From positions 1 through 64,000 of the forward strand of contig NZ_SOHJ01000013.1 in the NCBI RefSeq assembly GCF_004403185.1: a stretch of 64,000 nt of DNA, given 5' to 3'. The translations under genes and the position numbers were made by a program. This stretch comes from Cryobacterium suzukii. Lineage in GTDB: Bacteria > Actinomycetota > Actinomycetes > Actinomycetales > Microbacteriaceae. This document shows, piece after piece, positions 45,367 to 54,229 of this stretch. Every line of letters begins with the position of its first letter. Position 1 is the first letter of the stretch. A model generated the notes under the pieces. That model saw only the letters and a list, made by a program, of their open reading frames with translations, had not been told where the DNA came from and did not search any database.

Positions 45367-45678
45367 ATGGCGACAATCGAGCTGCTCCACATTGCCGGCT
45401 GCCCGAACTCCGAGCTGACCCTCGATCGCCTGCAGCGCGCTGTTGACAACGCGATGCCCTCGAACGCACAGATCAAATACACCCTGATCGATTCTGCCGA
45501 GACGGCCGCACAGGTCATGTTCGCTGGATCGCCGACGATCCTCGTCGACGGTGTTGATCTCTTCCCGACGGATGGCCGAACCACCGATCTCGCCTGCCGC
45601 ATCTATCTCACGCCGAACGGCCTGGCCGGAGCTCCAACGCAGCAACAAATCGAAACAGCGCTCGCGGCGCATGGATAA
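45367..45678 (+). CDS. Thioredoxin-fold DF-type (seleno)protein family member, Cys form
   Basis: The 103-aa protein has IELLHIAGCPNSELTLDRLQ, then FAGSPTILVDGVDLFPTDG and ACRIYLTPNGLAGAPTQQQI. This is the pattern of small thioredoxin-like proteins (some members carry Sec in the GCPNW/U region). Only the GCPN cysteine and C86-region cysteine (LACRIY) are present; no in-frame TGA occurs. AGAAGGAAA precedes the ATG. It overlaps the next small gene by 8 bases. Confidence 0.75.
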   Translation: MATIELLHIAGCPNSELTLDRLQRAVDNAMPSNAQIKYTLIDSAETAAQVMFAGSPTILVDGVDLFPTDGRTTDLACRIYLTPNGLAGAPTQQQIETALAAHG

Positions 45679-45829
45679 CGCTTCAGACCTCACCTGCTCG
45701 TGTTGCGGTCGCGTCTACCCCCGCCGCCGGCTGCATGCCCTGAGTGACACGGTCTTTATCTGCCGTCGATGTGGGCTGTGGGTTGCGCTCCGGCTCCGGG
45801 CCGATTCACTTGGGCACGATCAGCAGTGA
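45671..45829 (+). CDS. 52-aa zinc-ribbon protein
   Basis: A small gene overlapping the previous stop (ATGGATAA, 45671-45678). The product MDNASDLTCSCCGRVYPRRR continues to a second pair (FICRRCGLWVALRLRA), giving two CxxC pairs about 20 residues apart, a rubredoxin/zinc-ribbon layout. Probably coupled to the thioredoxin-fold protein. No family name recognised. Confidence 0.65.
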   Translation: MDNASDLTCSCCGRVYPRRRLHALSDTVFICRRCGLWVALRLRADSLGHDQQ

Positions 45830-45900
45830 CCGAGCTGCAAGAACCGCGGTGTCCACTCCGCCCGATTATCGGGCCGCGCGCCGCACCCGCTTGACGAGTA

Positions 45901-46269
45901 TTAGAAGGTTGACAGTATCTCGATAGCCAAAACGCTGGCAATGATCGCGAAGAACGCTGCGATGCAGGTCAGCACGATTTGTGTGACCTTCAGGCCGTGC
46001 GAACGTGAGGGCAGAACGAGCAGATAGGCGAGAAGCGTGAGGAAAGTCCCGACGGCAGTGAGCGGGAAAAGCCACACCATCCAAACGACGAAAGCCTGGT
46101 ACGGAGCGGCCGGGCGGGTGCCCGAACTGCTGTCAGCCACGTTGAACGCGTCGGCACCCGCGAAAGCGGCGATAGTCATCACCGCGACGAGCGCAACGGC
46201 CGGAACCGCGTGCACCCAATACCGGGATCGACGGGAAGGAAAGACGACTGGCGGATGCGGGTAGGTCAT
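45901..46269 (-). CDS. Small membrane protein of unknown function
   Basis: The 122-aa protein has a basic N-terminus with prolines (MTYPHPPVVFPSRRSR) and three hydrophobic segments (about residues 20-40, 60-85, 95-119). No recognised family. It lies 3' of the ycf46-like operon with a gap of 127 nt on the same strand and could be transcribed with it. Confidence 0.6.
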   Translation of the reverse strand: MTYPHPPVVFPSRRSRYWVHAVPAVALVAVMTIAAFAGADAFNVADSSSGTRPAAPYQAFVVWMVWLFPLTAVGTFLTLLAYLLVLPSRSHGLKVTQIVLTCIAAFFAIIASVLAIEILSTF

Positions 46270-46396
46270 GATTCCTCAGGATAGTGACACAACCAATGGC
46301 TCTGAGGACGACCGGATTACTTCGCGGACGAGTTCATCTTTTTCACGCCGCGTGTTGCTGGAGGCTGAATGGCCTTCCGCAAGATGGTTCTCGAGT

Positions 46397-47248
46397 TCAG
46401 AAATCGACTCTGCGGCCAAAGCTGCGTCTGGCTCGGGGGCGGGGCGAGCAAAAGGCCTCGCTGCCCAACCGCATCAGCTCGTGCGGCTGGAGCCCGGCCA
46501 TGGCGGCGAAGGCGGCGAGGGAGGCGAATCCGCCTCGCTTAGTACGTTCGGCAATGGCCGCCTTGGCCAGTGCGCGATCCATGCCGGTGAGCCGGGCGAG
46601 CGTGCGCTGGTTCGCCGTGTTCACGTCGACGAGCTCGGCCTGCGTGAGCGGTGTGGCACCGTTCACGGCGCCGGCGTTCGCCGCCGCTTCGTTTTCCGTG
46701 CGGCGCTGAGCTCGCGTGGTCCGGCGTCGCGACGGCGAGGCAGCGGCAGCAGGAGCGGAATCGTCGACGTAGTCGGACCGTAATGAGCCGCCGCTGCCGC
46801 CGACGAGCCGCTCCGCTTCCTGCGGCAACGCCGCTGCGCGTTGCGTCGACCGGGATGGCGCGTTCCTGCGAGCTTTCCCGCGGCGCGCGTTGCCGAAGAT
46901 TGTCAGTCCATTTTCCTTCCGCCCCCAGAGAAGCAGAAGCCAACCCTGGTTGATGATCAGGCCGTGCACCAGGGCCACCAGATACAGTGATCCCTGAGCG
47001 ATTTGCCCGGCGGGGTCCTCTGGGAGCGCCACGGCGACCGCGGCCACCGCATAGACTCCGGCGACGACTCCCCATGACCGGCGACGGGCAACGACGGCGA
47101 CAATTCCGAAAGCCGACCAGGACAGTGCGCCACCGCCAATTACGAGGAGCAGCATCCACGCGCTCGCGCCGAGACGCCAGCGGAGTGACGGTCCCAGCGC
47201 GGTCGCCGATTTCGGCGCGCTGCGCGTTCGACTGGAGACATTCGTCAT
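46397..47248 (-). CDS. Helix-hairpin-helix membrane protein, last gene of the ycf46-like operon
   Basis: The 283-aa protein has three hydrophobic segments (about residues 28-50, 52-78, 85-110), a charged Ala/Arg-rich linker, and a ComEA-like double helix-hairpin-helix at about 205-265 (VDVNTANQRTLARLTGMDRA, then GGFASLAAFAAMAGLQPHEL). It ends GRRVDF, almost the same as the end of the AAA+ protein in the operon (GRTVDF). It starts 7 nt after the DUF1257-like gene. The HhH may bind DNA or act as a protein-interaction module. Confidence 0.75.
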   Translation of the reverse strand: MTNVSSRTRSAPKSATALGPSLRWRLGASAWMLLLVIGGGALSWSAFGIVAVVARRRSWGVVAGVYAVAAVAVALPEDPAGQIAQGSLYLVALVHGLIINQGWLLLLWGRKENGLTIFGNARRGKARRNAPSRSTQRAAALPQEAERLVGGSGGSLRSDYVDDSAPAAAASPSRRRTTRAQRRTENEAAANAGAVNGATPLTQAELVDVNTANQRTLARLTGMDRALAKAAIAERTKRGGFASLAAFAAMAGLQPHELMRLGSEAFCSPRPRARRSFGRRVDF

Positions 47249-47255
47249 CGGTTCG

Positions 47256-47741
47256 CTAGGCCTCCGCGCGCACGTTGAGCACCATCGTCACTGTGTCGTC
47301 CGCCTCCCGGGTCTCCGAGACGAGCTCGAACCCCGAGCCTTTCGCGCGAGCACGAATCTTCTCGGCGACGGCCTGCTGCACCAGCGCGGCATATTCGGTG
47401 TCGAGTTGCTGCAAAAGTTCGGTGGCACTGACAACGGTGACGTCCCGGCCTTCCACGTGTGCCTCCCAAACCGTGTCGTCGGTGAGGGTCATGGTCAACG
47501 TGATGCCGTCGACCTCGGCGGTGACGCGGGAGCCCGCGACATCGATGGCGCTGGCGCCGAGGTTGCCGAGGGCGTCGGCGAGTAGCGTGCTGTCCTTCAT
47601 TCGGGTGCGCACCCGGATCGCGGGCCGAGATTCATCGCCGTCCTTTCCTTTCGCCGTCACGGCCGCCCCGAGAACGCCGACGCCGCTGGCTGCAGCGGCC
47701 ACGGCCAGGGCGATGGGGAGAAGGATTAAGGTGACACTCAT
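47256..47741 (-). CDS. DUF1257 (Ycf35)-like protein with N-terminal membrane anchor
   Basis: The 161-aa protein has an N-terminal hydrophobic helix (SVTLILLPIALAVAAAASGV) and then a soluble domain whose pattern fits DUF1257: IRVRTRMKDSTLLADALGNLG, TVWEAHVEG, LLQQLDTEYAALVQQAVAEK, GFELVSETREADDTVTMVLNV. Cyanobacterial Ycf35 has a similar domain without the anchor. ATG 47741 overlaps the radical-SAM stop (ATGA). The DUF1257 call is from motif pattern and neighbourhood; function unknown. Confidence 0.7.
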   Translation of the reverse strand: MSVTLILLPIALAVAAAASGVGVLGAAVTAKGKDGDESRPAIRVRTRMKDSTLLADALGNLGASAIDVAGSRVTAEVDGITLTMTLTDDTVWEAHVEGRDVTVVSATELLQQLDTEYAALVQQAVAEKIRARAKGSGFELVSETREADDTVTMVLNVRAEA

Positions 47742-48445
47742 GGGAGTCTCGCTTTCGTTCCGGGCCGGTCCTGTCGGGGACCGAGGTCGTGCAGAAGTTC
47801 GTCGAGGGCCGCGTCGTTGGCCCAGCCGTTCACGTCGACCCGGCCGTCGGGGTGGATGCGAACTTCGAGCCGGTCCAGCCCGCCTTCGCGTTCGATTTGG
47901 GCGACCTCGGCGGCGTAGACGGGCGTGAGTGCGCGGATGCCCTGGTTGGTCGACCCGAGCCACGGCCGCCCGGCATCGGGCTGGTCGCGCAGGTACGGAC
48001 CGTCGATGAGGAGGTCGGTGGCTCCCAGCAGTTGGGCGATGTCCGGGCGGTTCTTCGCCCATTGGGTGAGCAGATGCAGGGGGTAGCCGGAGAAGGTCAT
48101 TACGGTCAATCCGGAAGCGCGAAAGGCTTGGGCGATCGACCCGAGCGCGGCAGCCTGGTCGAAGGGTTCACCGCCGAGCAGGGTGATGCCCCGGGCGCCG
48201 GCATTGAGGGCATCCGTTACCAGGCGATCGGCGAGCCGCGCCGTATTTTCGACCCGCCCGCCGATCTCTGCCCAAAGCTGTGGGTTGAAGCAGCCGGGGC
48301 AATGCACGCTGCAGCCCTGCACCCACAGCGCTGAGCGCAGCCCCGGCCCCTCGGCGATCGTTGCGGCCAGAAACCTCGACCAGCGCAGGTCGGTACCCGG
48401 CCTCGCGACCGGTTCGTGAGTACCCAGCGTTGCGAGTGGGGTCAC
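47738..48445 (-). CDS. NrdG-like radical-SAM 4Fe-4S protein
   Basis: The 235-aa protein has C45-x3-C49-x2-C52 (WVQGCSVHCPGCFNPQ), the SAM-binding GGEPF motif (ITLLGGEPFDQ) and a compact barrel, as in activating enzymes of anaerobic ribonucleotide reductase. No glycyl-radical enzyme is encoded nearby, so the target is probably a protein of this operon. GTG start overlaps the DUF2997 stop by four bases (GTGA). The annotated longer frame to 48574 is not supported. Confidence 0.85.
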   Translation of the reverse strand: MTPLATLGTHEPVARPGTDLRWSRFLAATIAEGPGLRSALWVQGCSVHCPGCFNPQLWAEIGGRVENTARLADRLVTDALNAGARGITLLGGEPFDQAAALGSIAQAFRASGLTVMTFSGYPLHLLTQWAKNRPDIAQLLGATDLLIDGPYLRDQPDAGRPWLGSTNQGIRALTPVYAAEVAQIEREGGLDRLEVRIHPDGRVDVNGWANDAALDELLHDLGPRQDRPGTKARLP

Positions 48446-48654
48446 CGGATGCCGTCCCAATTCTGCGCCGTTGACTCCTGCGTCGCCGCTACCTGGCCAT
48501 AGGCATCCGTGAATGACGACGTAGTCGTCTCCGCGTCGAGCATGTTCTCGAGAATGGCGATGTAGTCGAGGCACTCGTTGCCGTAGAGACCGACGGTCTC
48601 GGCGTGCACGGTACCGTCGGGCCGCACCTGCACGATGAGCTGTTTGTCTGTCAT
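48442..48654 (-). CDS. DUF2997 family small protein
   Basis: The 70-aa protein fits DUF2997: QLIVQVRPDGTVHAETVGLY, then GNECLDYIAILENMLDAETT, then FTDAY. The conserved cysteine is C28. In cyanobacteria DUF2997 genes lie next to DUF1257 genes, and here both flank a radical-SAM gene. It starts 9 nt after the AAA+ gene stops and overlaps the radical-SAM start. A modified or carrier peptide is a plausible role (inference). Confidence 0.82.
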   Translation of the reverse strand: MTDKQLIVQVRPDGTVHAETVGLYGNECLDYIAILENMLDAETTTSSFTDAYGQVAATQESTAQNWDGIR

Positions 48655-48663
48655 GGGGTGTCC

Positions 48664-50292
48664 TTAGAAATCAACGGTGCGTCCGCCGCGGCGGCTGGAG
48701 AGTGCCGAACTACTGGTGTTGCTGGCGTCGACCAGGGCGTCTTCGTCGGGGTCGATGTCTTCGCTGCCCGTGGCTCGCACAGCGCGCACCTCGGCCCAGG
48801 CGCGAATGGTCTGCACTTCTTCCGCCTGGGTCACGGCGAGAGGGATCATGTTGATGATCGCTTCGGTGAGGTCGCGCAGGGTCGCGGGCCGGCGTTCGGC
48901 GAAGGCCTCGTAGAGAGCCACGATGACGGCCTGCTCGATCTCGGCGCCGGAATAATTCTCGCTGTCGGCGATGAGTTTTTCGACGTCGGAAGCGCCGATA
49001 GCCGCAAGCCCGTTGCCGGGGGTGGCCTTCGAAGCGAGCTGGATGGTCCAAATGGCCCGCCGCTCCACGGCCGTCGGCAGATCGACGAAGAAGATCTCGT
49101 CGAACCGGCCCTTGCGCATGAACTCCGGCGGGAGGGAGTCGATATTGTTCGCGGTGGCGACGACGAACACCGGGTGCTGCTTCTCCTGCATCCAGGTGAG
49201 GAAGTAGCCGAACACGCGCGCGGTCGTGCCGGAGTCACCGCTGCCCGTGGTGTTGGAGAAGCCCTTTTCGATCTCATCGACCCAGAGGATGCACGGGGCG
49301 ACGGCCTCGGCGGTGGCGAGCGCTGTACGCAGATTCTGCTCCGATGAACCGACGAGTCCGGAGAAGATCCGGCCGATGTCGAGCCGGAGCAGCGGCAGTC
49401 CCCACGACGCGGCCATCGCCTTGGCCGTGAGTGATTTTCCACAGCCGGGCACTCCGGTGATGAGTACCCCCTTCGGGGCCGGCAGTCCGAACTCCTCGGC
49501 TTCGGCCAGCCAGGAGCCGTCGCGACGGGACAGCCAGCGCTTCAGGTTGTTGAGACCGCCAACGGAGTCGAGGTCGAGGGCCTTCGTGACGAAGTCCAGC
49601 AGGCCGGACTTACTGACGATCTGGCGCTTCTCGTCGAGCACGACCGTGATGTCGTTCGAGGTGAGTTGGCCGTCGTCGACCATGGCCCGGGCGAACGCGT
49701 TCTCGGCCTCGGACATCGTCAGTCCGCGCGCGGCTTGCACGAGGGCTTCGAGGGTTTTCTCATCGGCCTGAACTTTGATCCGGCCGCTCCCTGAGGCGTT
49801 GTTCTCGATCATGGAGTCGAGCATCGAGCCCAGTTCGGTGGTGTTCGGCAGAGGGAACTCGAGCAGGTGGGCGAGCTTGTCGAGTTCCGGTGGGATACTT
49901 CGAACCGGAGCCGTCACGACCAGCGCTCGGGCGGCATCCGCGTGGCGCAGTTCGAGCACGGTCTCGCGCACCTTGCGGATGATGACAGGGTCGCCGGGGC
50001 GTTGCTCGGTGCCGAAGTAGGCATGCAGGTCGCAGAAGACGAAGACGGCGTTTTCGGGGATCCCGACAATGTGGTCCAGCGCCCGGGCTGGTGCGTTCGT
50101 GTTGTTGATTCCCTTGCCGTCGGGGCCGATCAGCCCGGTAGCGCTCGTCCAAGTCCACACCTCGCGGGGGCGCCGCAGCGCCTGGGCTGCGCTGGTGACC
50201 GCATCGAGGGCGCGCACTTCCTCGCTCGTCTCGATGTACAACAGCGGCAGGCGGGCCTTGAAGGCCTGATCGAGCGTCTGGGCGAAACTCAT
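48664..50292 (-). CDS. Ycf46-like AAA+ ATPase
   Basis: The 542-aa protein has an N-terminal Ycf46-type domain (about 1-210; [52 protein letters not shown]) and one AAA+ module: Walker A GVPGCGKS (280-287), Walker B ILWVDE (335-340), sensor-1 ATANN (379-383), arginine finger region RKGRFDE. The tail is acidic then ends RGGRTVDF. The cyanobacterial homologue has been linked to inorganic-carbon acclimation, as I recall; no photosynthesis exists here. Its ATG overlaps the upstream gene's stop. Confidence 0.88.
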   Translation of the reverse strand: MSFAQTLDQAFKARLPLLYIETSEEVRALDAVTSAAQALRRPREVWTWTSATGLIGPDGKGINNTNAPARALDHIVGIPENAVFVFCDLHAYFGTEQRPGDPVIIRKVRETVLELRHADAARALVVTAPVRSIPPELDKLAHLLEFPLPNTTELGSMLDSMIENNASGSGRIKVQADEKTLEALVQAARGLTMSEAENAFARAMVDDGQLTSNDITVVLDEKRQIVSKSGLLDFVTKALDLDSVGGLNNLKRWLSRRDGSWLAEAEEFGLPAPKGVLITGVPGCGKSLTAKAMAASWGLPLLRLDIGRIFSGLVGSSEQNLRTALATAEAVAPCILWVDEIEKGFSNTTGSGDSGTTARVFGYFLTWMQEKQHPVFVVATANNIDSLPPEFMRKGRFDEIFFVDLPTAVERRAIWTIQLASKATPGNGLAAIGASDVEKLIADSENYSGAEIEQAVIVALYEAFAERRPATLRDLTEAIINMIPLAVTQAEEVQTIRAWAEVRAVRATGSEDIDPDEDALVDASNTSSSALSSRRGGRTVDF

Positions 50293-51095
50293 GGCGTTCC
50301 TTTCGGGATGTCAGTGGATGCCGGGGGATCCTGCGCTAATTCGTCGATGTCTACCGACCAGGCGCCCCGGTTTTCGTCGGCCTCGATACTGATGTACACG
50401 GCCTCGGTCGGGTCCCAGGACAGGCGCTGGTCGACATCGCCGGACTCGATGATGGGCTGGTCCGACTGCTCTTCGACGGTTTGAACGGTCACGTAGAAGA
50501 GCCCCTCACCGTGATGTACGAAGCGTGCGCTGACCGCGGCACCGCGGTAGACCAGAAAATCGTTGCCCTTGCCGCTGGCGAAACCGTCCGTGATCTCGGC
50601 GACCTCGGCCTTGTACAGAGTGAATTCCCACGGTTCGTCGGTACGCACCCACAGTTCGAGGTCGCCGTCGGGTGGAAGCACGAGCAGTTCGGCGTCGGGA
50701 TCGTAGAGATAGCCGACACTGGTCGGGTAACCGCGGTCGTCGTCGGGTCGGCCGAGATCGTCGATGCCGGTCATATAGAGGCCAAGGTATTGTCCGGTGA
50801 TGAGACTCACGATGTAGGGGTCCCGATCGTGCTCTTCGAAGGGAATGCTGATCAGGCCGCTGCCCTCACCCGAGTACGTGGTGCCGTCCGGTTCAAAAAC
50901 GGTCGGCGCTTCGACGTCCCACGGGTTCGCCCCATCACCAAGGATCGCGAAGCCCGCGTCGCCGATCCCAACGTCGGCAAAGGTGTTCAGCGCGCCGACG
51001 AAGAGAGCCAGAGCGCCGCAGCCCCAGATCCAGACAGAGAATGAGCGGATGCGTCGGCGAGCACCGCTCGACACCGAAACATCCCTCATACTCAC
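50289..51095 (-). CDS. Membrane-anchored extracytoplasmic protein, first gene of the ycf46-like operon
   Basis: The 268-aa protein has a basic N-terminus, one membrane helix (about residues 21-42) and a long acidic exported domain with beta-strand patterns (LELWVRTDEPWEFTLYKAEV, FVHHGEGLFYVTVQTVEE). GGAGGAG 6 nt upstream supports the GTG start at 51095. Its stop overlaps the AAA+ start (ATGA). No known family is recognised; it could be the envelope partner of the ATPase. Confidence 0.7.
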   Translation of the reverse strand: MSMRDVSVSSGARRRIRSFSVWIWGCGALALFVGALNTFADVGIGDAGFAILGDGANPWDVEAPTVFEPDGTTYSGEGSGLISIPFEEHDRDPYIVSLITGQYLGLYMTGIDDLGRPDDDRGYPTSVGYLYDPDAELLVLPPDGDLELWVRTDEPWEFTLYKAEVAEITDGFASGKGNDFLVYRGAAVSARFVHHGEGLFYVTVQTVEEQSDQPIIESGDVDQRLSWDPTEAVYISIEADENRGAWSVDIDELAQDPPASTDIPKGTP

Positions 51096-51545
51096 GATGC
51101 GTCTCCTCCCACCAGTGCGCGGCGCAGCGTTCCCAGCCTACTTGGACACGTGGACCTCGATTGCGTGCAGCTTGACTCATGAAATCATCGGCGACAGCTC
51201 GGACCTGCGAAATGAAGCTGGAGTGTCGATGACGATCGAGCCCCAGCCATTCTGTTTCACGCGACGAAAGCGAAGCTGGCGGTGGGGACCTGTTGTCGCC
51301 CGACCGCGACTCGGGCTTCAAGACGAGCGAATCACGTCAGCGCGACGGCGACCCGAACGTGACGGGCAAGAAATTTGGCCAGTGTCCAAACCGTGCCAAC
51401 CGAAGGTACCGACAGTGAGATAAAAATGCCCGTCGCATAGCAGGTGCCCTATCGTGACGACAGCTTGCGCAGGGCACTGGCCTTGTGCGCGGCTTCCGCA
51501 TCCGTCTTCTCGGATTTCACAATATTTAGGGTCATCTTTTGACGC
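51096..51545. other. 450-base stretch without an intact gene
   Basis: Upstream of the ycf46-like operon and expected to hold its minus-strand promoter. I see no clear -35/-10 pair. A very short minus-strand frame (ATG near 51538; MTLNIVKSEKTDAEAAHKAS) is open but too short to support. Confidence 0.4.
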
Positions 51546-51812
51546 GTGAAACGTTGTGCCCGCGAAGTCAAGGAGGTCGGGCAGAAAGACGATGGTAGCG
51601 GGGAATCCATCGGGCATCGGTCCGGGCGCAGGATCGTGACGATTCTTGGAACGAAGAAGGGCGATCTGACCGCGTCTGATATTGAACACATGCATACGGT
51701 GGTCGGCTACGTCAAGCGACATACGGCACAGAAACCGGATTCCGATGTCGAGCGCTCGCGCTGGCGCTACTCGCTGATGAATTGGGGAAATGATCCGCTG
51801 AAAAGGGTCTAG
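51546..51812 (+). pseudogene. DUF3140 protein, N-terminally truncated
   Basis: Residues from about 18 to 88 match the C-terminal two-thirds of DUF3140 (GESIGHRSGRRIVTIL, DLTASDIEHMHTVVGYVKRH, RWRYSLMNWGNDPLK). The N-terminal about 40 residues of the family (VNMTP-x-ELE-x-WL) are not found upstream in any frame, and no ribosome site precedes the first ATG. Confidence 0.65.
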
Positions 51813-52350
51813 CGTCGCGCTATCGACGGCGGACAAACTGGTTCTGGGAGCTGAACGCGCGCCTGAGTTCCGGAGGGCGCCCCAAGTTGAACGGAGGGTT
51901 CCGCGGCAACACGGGCAGCAAGCGTCCCCGTTTCGTTGAGGTGAGACCCCAGTCGGGCTTTGGGCGCGCCCGACGCCAATCGAGTCCGGTGACAACACCC
52001 CCCGGATCATCAACGACTGGGGGCAACAATCATGCCGGACCCGACAGGTCAACTCCCTCAGATACTCACACCATCCGAGGTTACGAACAAGGTAACGGGG
52101 CACGTTCCGGCGGCCGGGTTCGATCCAACTGTCGCAGCTCTGGCCTATCCGGCCACCAGCGTCGACCTGCCAATGGATGAGCGAAACAGCCCCTGGCAGA
52201 CCGGTAACAGGACGCTTTCGTTCCTAACCTTGCCGACCGAAGGGATCGTTGCGTCGCAAAGCTGGCGCAATGGTTTGGGCGCTCTGACGTCGCGCTCTGA
52301 CCCGCCCGCCTCGCAGAACACATCATCCCGGTGGATATTTGGTCGGGTGG
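51813..52350. other. 540-base stretch without a supportable gene
   Basis: A plus-strand frame from 52032 is open for 130 codons but has no recognisable pattern and overlaps the 3' end of the minus-strand gene at 52351. No RNA gene or clear repeat was seen. Confidence 0.4.
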
Positions 52351-52917
52351 CTAAAATGCCGGTGTCGCTGCGGCCTCGATTTTGTCGTGCGCGCCTTTCA
52401 AGGCGCCGGCTCGCCGTTCCCTGATTCGGTTGGCGTGGTGACCGTTCACTGAGTCGCCACGAAGGTGCGCCGAGAGAACTTGGAGGGCATCGTAGAGCGC
52501 GGTCGTCTGCGATCGTGGTGGCGTTTCATCGACGTAGCCATACTCGGGACCGTCGACCGGATTGCGAGCCACCAGGAACGCGTCCTCAATAAGCGACCGT
52601 ACTTCACCGTCGCCGATGAGCTCGCCGCCCATCTCAGCTCCATGGAACGTAGCTTCCTCAAAACGGATTGGATCGAGATTGCCTTCTTGATTCCATTTCC
52701 GAGCGGCGACGTAGAGTTCAAAAACGAGTTCCCGCACCTGTTCAGTGGCTTTCCGACTCAACTCGTTTTTGGCATGCTCGCGTCTAGCGTCCTCCATGCG
52801 GGACGCCCGTTTGTCCGCGGCGCGATTCGCCAGCCAAGTACCGCCGAGCGTCAGCAATGAACCTGCCACCAGCAAGGCAAGGTCGCGGAGCGCCCCAAAC
52901 AAGAATTCTTCAGTCAC
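52351..52917 (-). CDS. Single-pass membrane protein of unknown function
   Basis: The 188-aa protein has one N-terminal membrane helix (FGALRDLALLVAGSLLTLGG) followed by a highly charged helical region (ADKRASRMEDARREHAKNEL, likely coiled coil) and a mixed C-terminal domain. GTG 52917 is chosen over the longer open frame to 53055: TACATT on the minus strand lies just upstream, fitting a leaderless start. No family recognised. Confidence 0.55.
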   Translation of the reverse strand: MTEEFLFGALRDLALLVAGSLLTLGGTWLANRAADKRASRMEDARREHAKNELSRKATEQVRELVFELYVAARKWNQEGNLDPIRFEEATFHGAEMGGELIGDGEVRSLIEDAFLVARNPVDGPEYGYVDETPPRSQTTALYDALQVLSAHLRGDSVNGHHANRIRERRAGALKGAHDKIEAAATPAF

Positions 52918-53203
52918 GCAACAAATGTAGCGGTTGACTCGCGCCTCGTAGACTCGGAGCATGGACTGGAGGGCGACGCGCGACCAGCTACTCGCGTCGT
53001 GTACATACGGCTTCGTCAATGTGTTGAAACCGCCGATTTTGCCGACACTGTGCACTTACACTGGTCTCTAGTTGAACCAGCCGGGACATCCCGAATGGTA
53101 CGAAGCTGTACTGCTATTGACTGAATGGCGCGGCTGAGCAATGAAGTGTCATGGGTCCGATCGCGACCCAGTGCCAAAGACATGGAAAATAAGGGGGAGG
53201 GAC

Positions 53204-54187
53204 TTGTCGAGCAGCCCGCCGCCACGCGTGTCCCTTCCGCCAGGCACGTCTTCAACTAACGCTGTACCGGAAGGCAGCAAGAGCTTCATCGTGACGGCGC
53301 TGCTCGGCTTCTTTTTCGGTTTTTTTGGCGCCGACCGGTTCTACCTCGGAAAGTCCCGATCGGCGTGGCTCAAACTCTTCACCCTCGGCGGCTTTGGCTA
53401 CTGGGTAATCATCGATCTGCTGATAACCCTTTTCGGTGGCCAACGCGATGCGTGGGGCTTCCGGCTGGAGGGGTACGACAAACATAAGAAGATTGTCTGG
53501 ATGATCGTTGGCGCGATCTTCGGTTCCAGCATCCTTTTCAGCATCGGCGTGGCGACGATCACGGCCGCTTTCGACTCCCATGGTCCAACGGTCTTTGGCT
53601 GGGTACTGATAGGCATTCTCGCTGCAGCCGCGGCCGTCGGAGGCGGTATTTGGGCCGTATGGCGTCGTCGTACACGGGGCACGCGTCCAAAGGCCACGCG
53701 CGCGGTCGACCCAGTACCACCGCTCATCCGCGCCCACATCGTGAAACTTCTGGAACTCAAGCAGTTGTATCAAACGCAGGCGGCGGCTGGCAACCGGGTG
53801 GCTTCCTCGGTGATCGGGCAGATCGATTCGGTGGTTTCAAACGTGACCGAGCTATTTCGTCGGCTGAGTGTGAAGGCCGACGAAGCGCAACGAGGCCTCG
53901 CCCGAGCTGAGTATGAGGACAAACTCGGCAAGCTCGCTGCGGCTCTCGACCGCGACTACCTCCTGGACGTGCTCGCCAACCCTCGACTGTGGGATAACCC
54001 GGACAAGCACATCCGCGACGTGCAAGGGGCGATCGAAGCGGTGGACGTGCAACTTCTCGACAACATCCGACAGGTCAACGGCCACCGTGGGCTGGTGTAT
54101 CAGGTCGCGCTCGGTGGCCTCATGGGCCCGCGCAAGGCGATGGATGACTGGCAGCGCGACTTCGATGAAGCTTCTGAAACCAAATAG
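53204..54187 (+). CDS. TM2 domain protein with long cytoplasmic C-terminus
   Basis: A TM2 domain (about residues 17-85; IVTALLGFFFGFFGADRFYL, then KLFTLGGFGYWVIIDLLITL) is followed by two more membrane helices (about 95-120 and 125-150) and a soluble helical domain of about 180 residues (VPPLIRAHIVKLLELKQLYQ; IGQIDSVVSNVTELFRRL). The upstream start is uncertain: the frame is open to ATG 53141, but GGGGGAGGG directly before TTG 53204 favours the latter. TM2 proteins have no general known function. Confidence 0.7.
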   Translation: MSSSPPPRVSLPPGTSSTNAVPEGSKSFIVTALLGFFFGFFGADRFYLGKSRSAWLKLFTLGGFGYWVIIDLLITLFGGQRDAWGFRLEGYDKHKKIVWMIVGAIFGSSILFSIGVATITAAFDSHGPTVFGWVLIGILAAAAAVGGGIWAVWRRRTRGTRPKATRAVDPVPPLIRAHIVKLLELKQLYQTQAAAGNRVASSVIGQIDSVVSNVTELFRRLSVKADEAQRGLARAEYEDKLGKLAAALDRDYLLDVLANPRLWDNPDKHIRDVQGAIEAVDVQLLDNIRQVNGHRGLVYQVALGGLMGPRKAMDDWQRDFDEASETK

Positions 54188-54229
54188 CCCGCATGGCGGC
54201 TTCGCCTGCAGTGTTGGTGAGCCGTCGGA

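Noticed and set aside
45367-45678. Selenocysteine-containing protein
   Set aside because: The family includes Sec forms, but this gene has Cys in the GCPN motif and no in-frame TGA or SECIS-like hairpin.
48446-48574. Longer N-terminus for the radical-SAM protein
   Set aside because: It would overlap the DUF2997 gene for 129 bases; GTG 48445 gives the usual four-base overlap.
52032-52424. 130-codon plus-strand ORF
   Set aside because: No recognisable pattern, and its end overlaps the 3' end of a better supported minus-strand gene.
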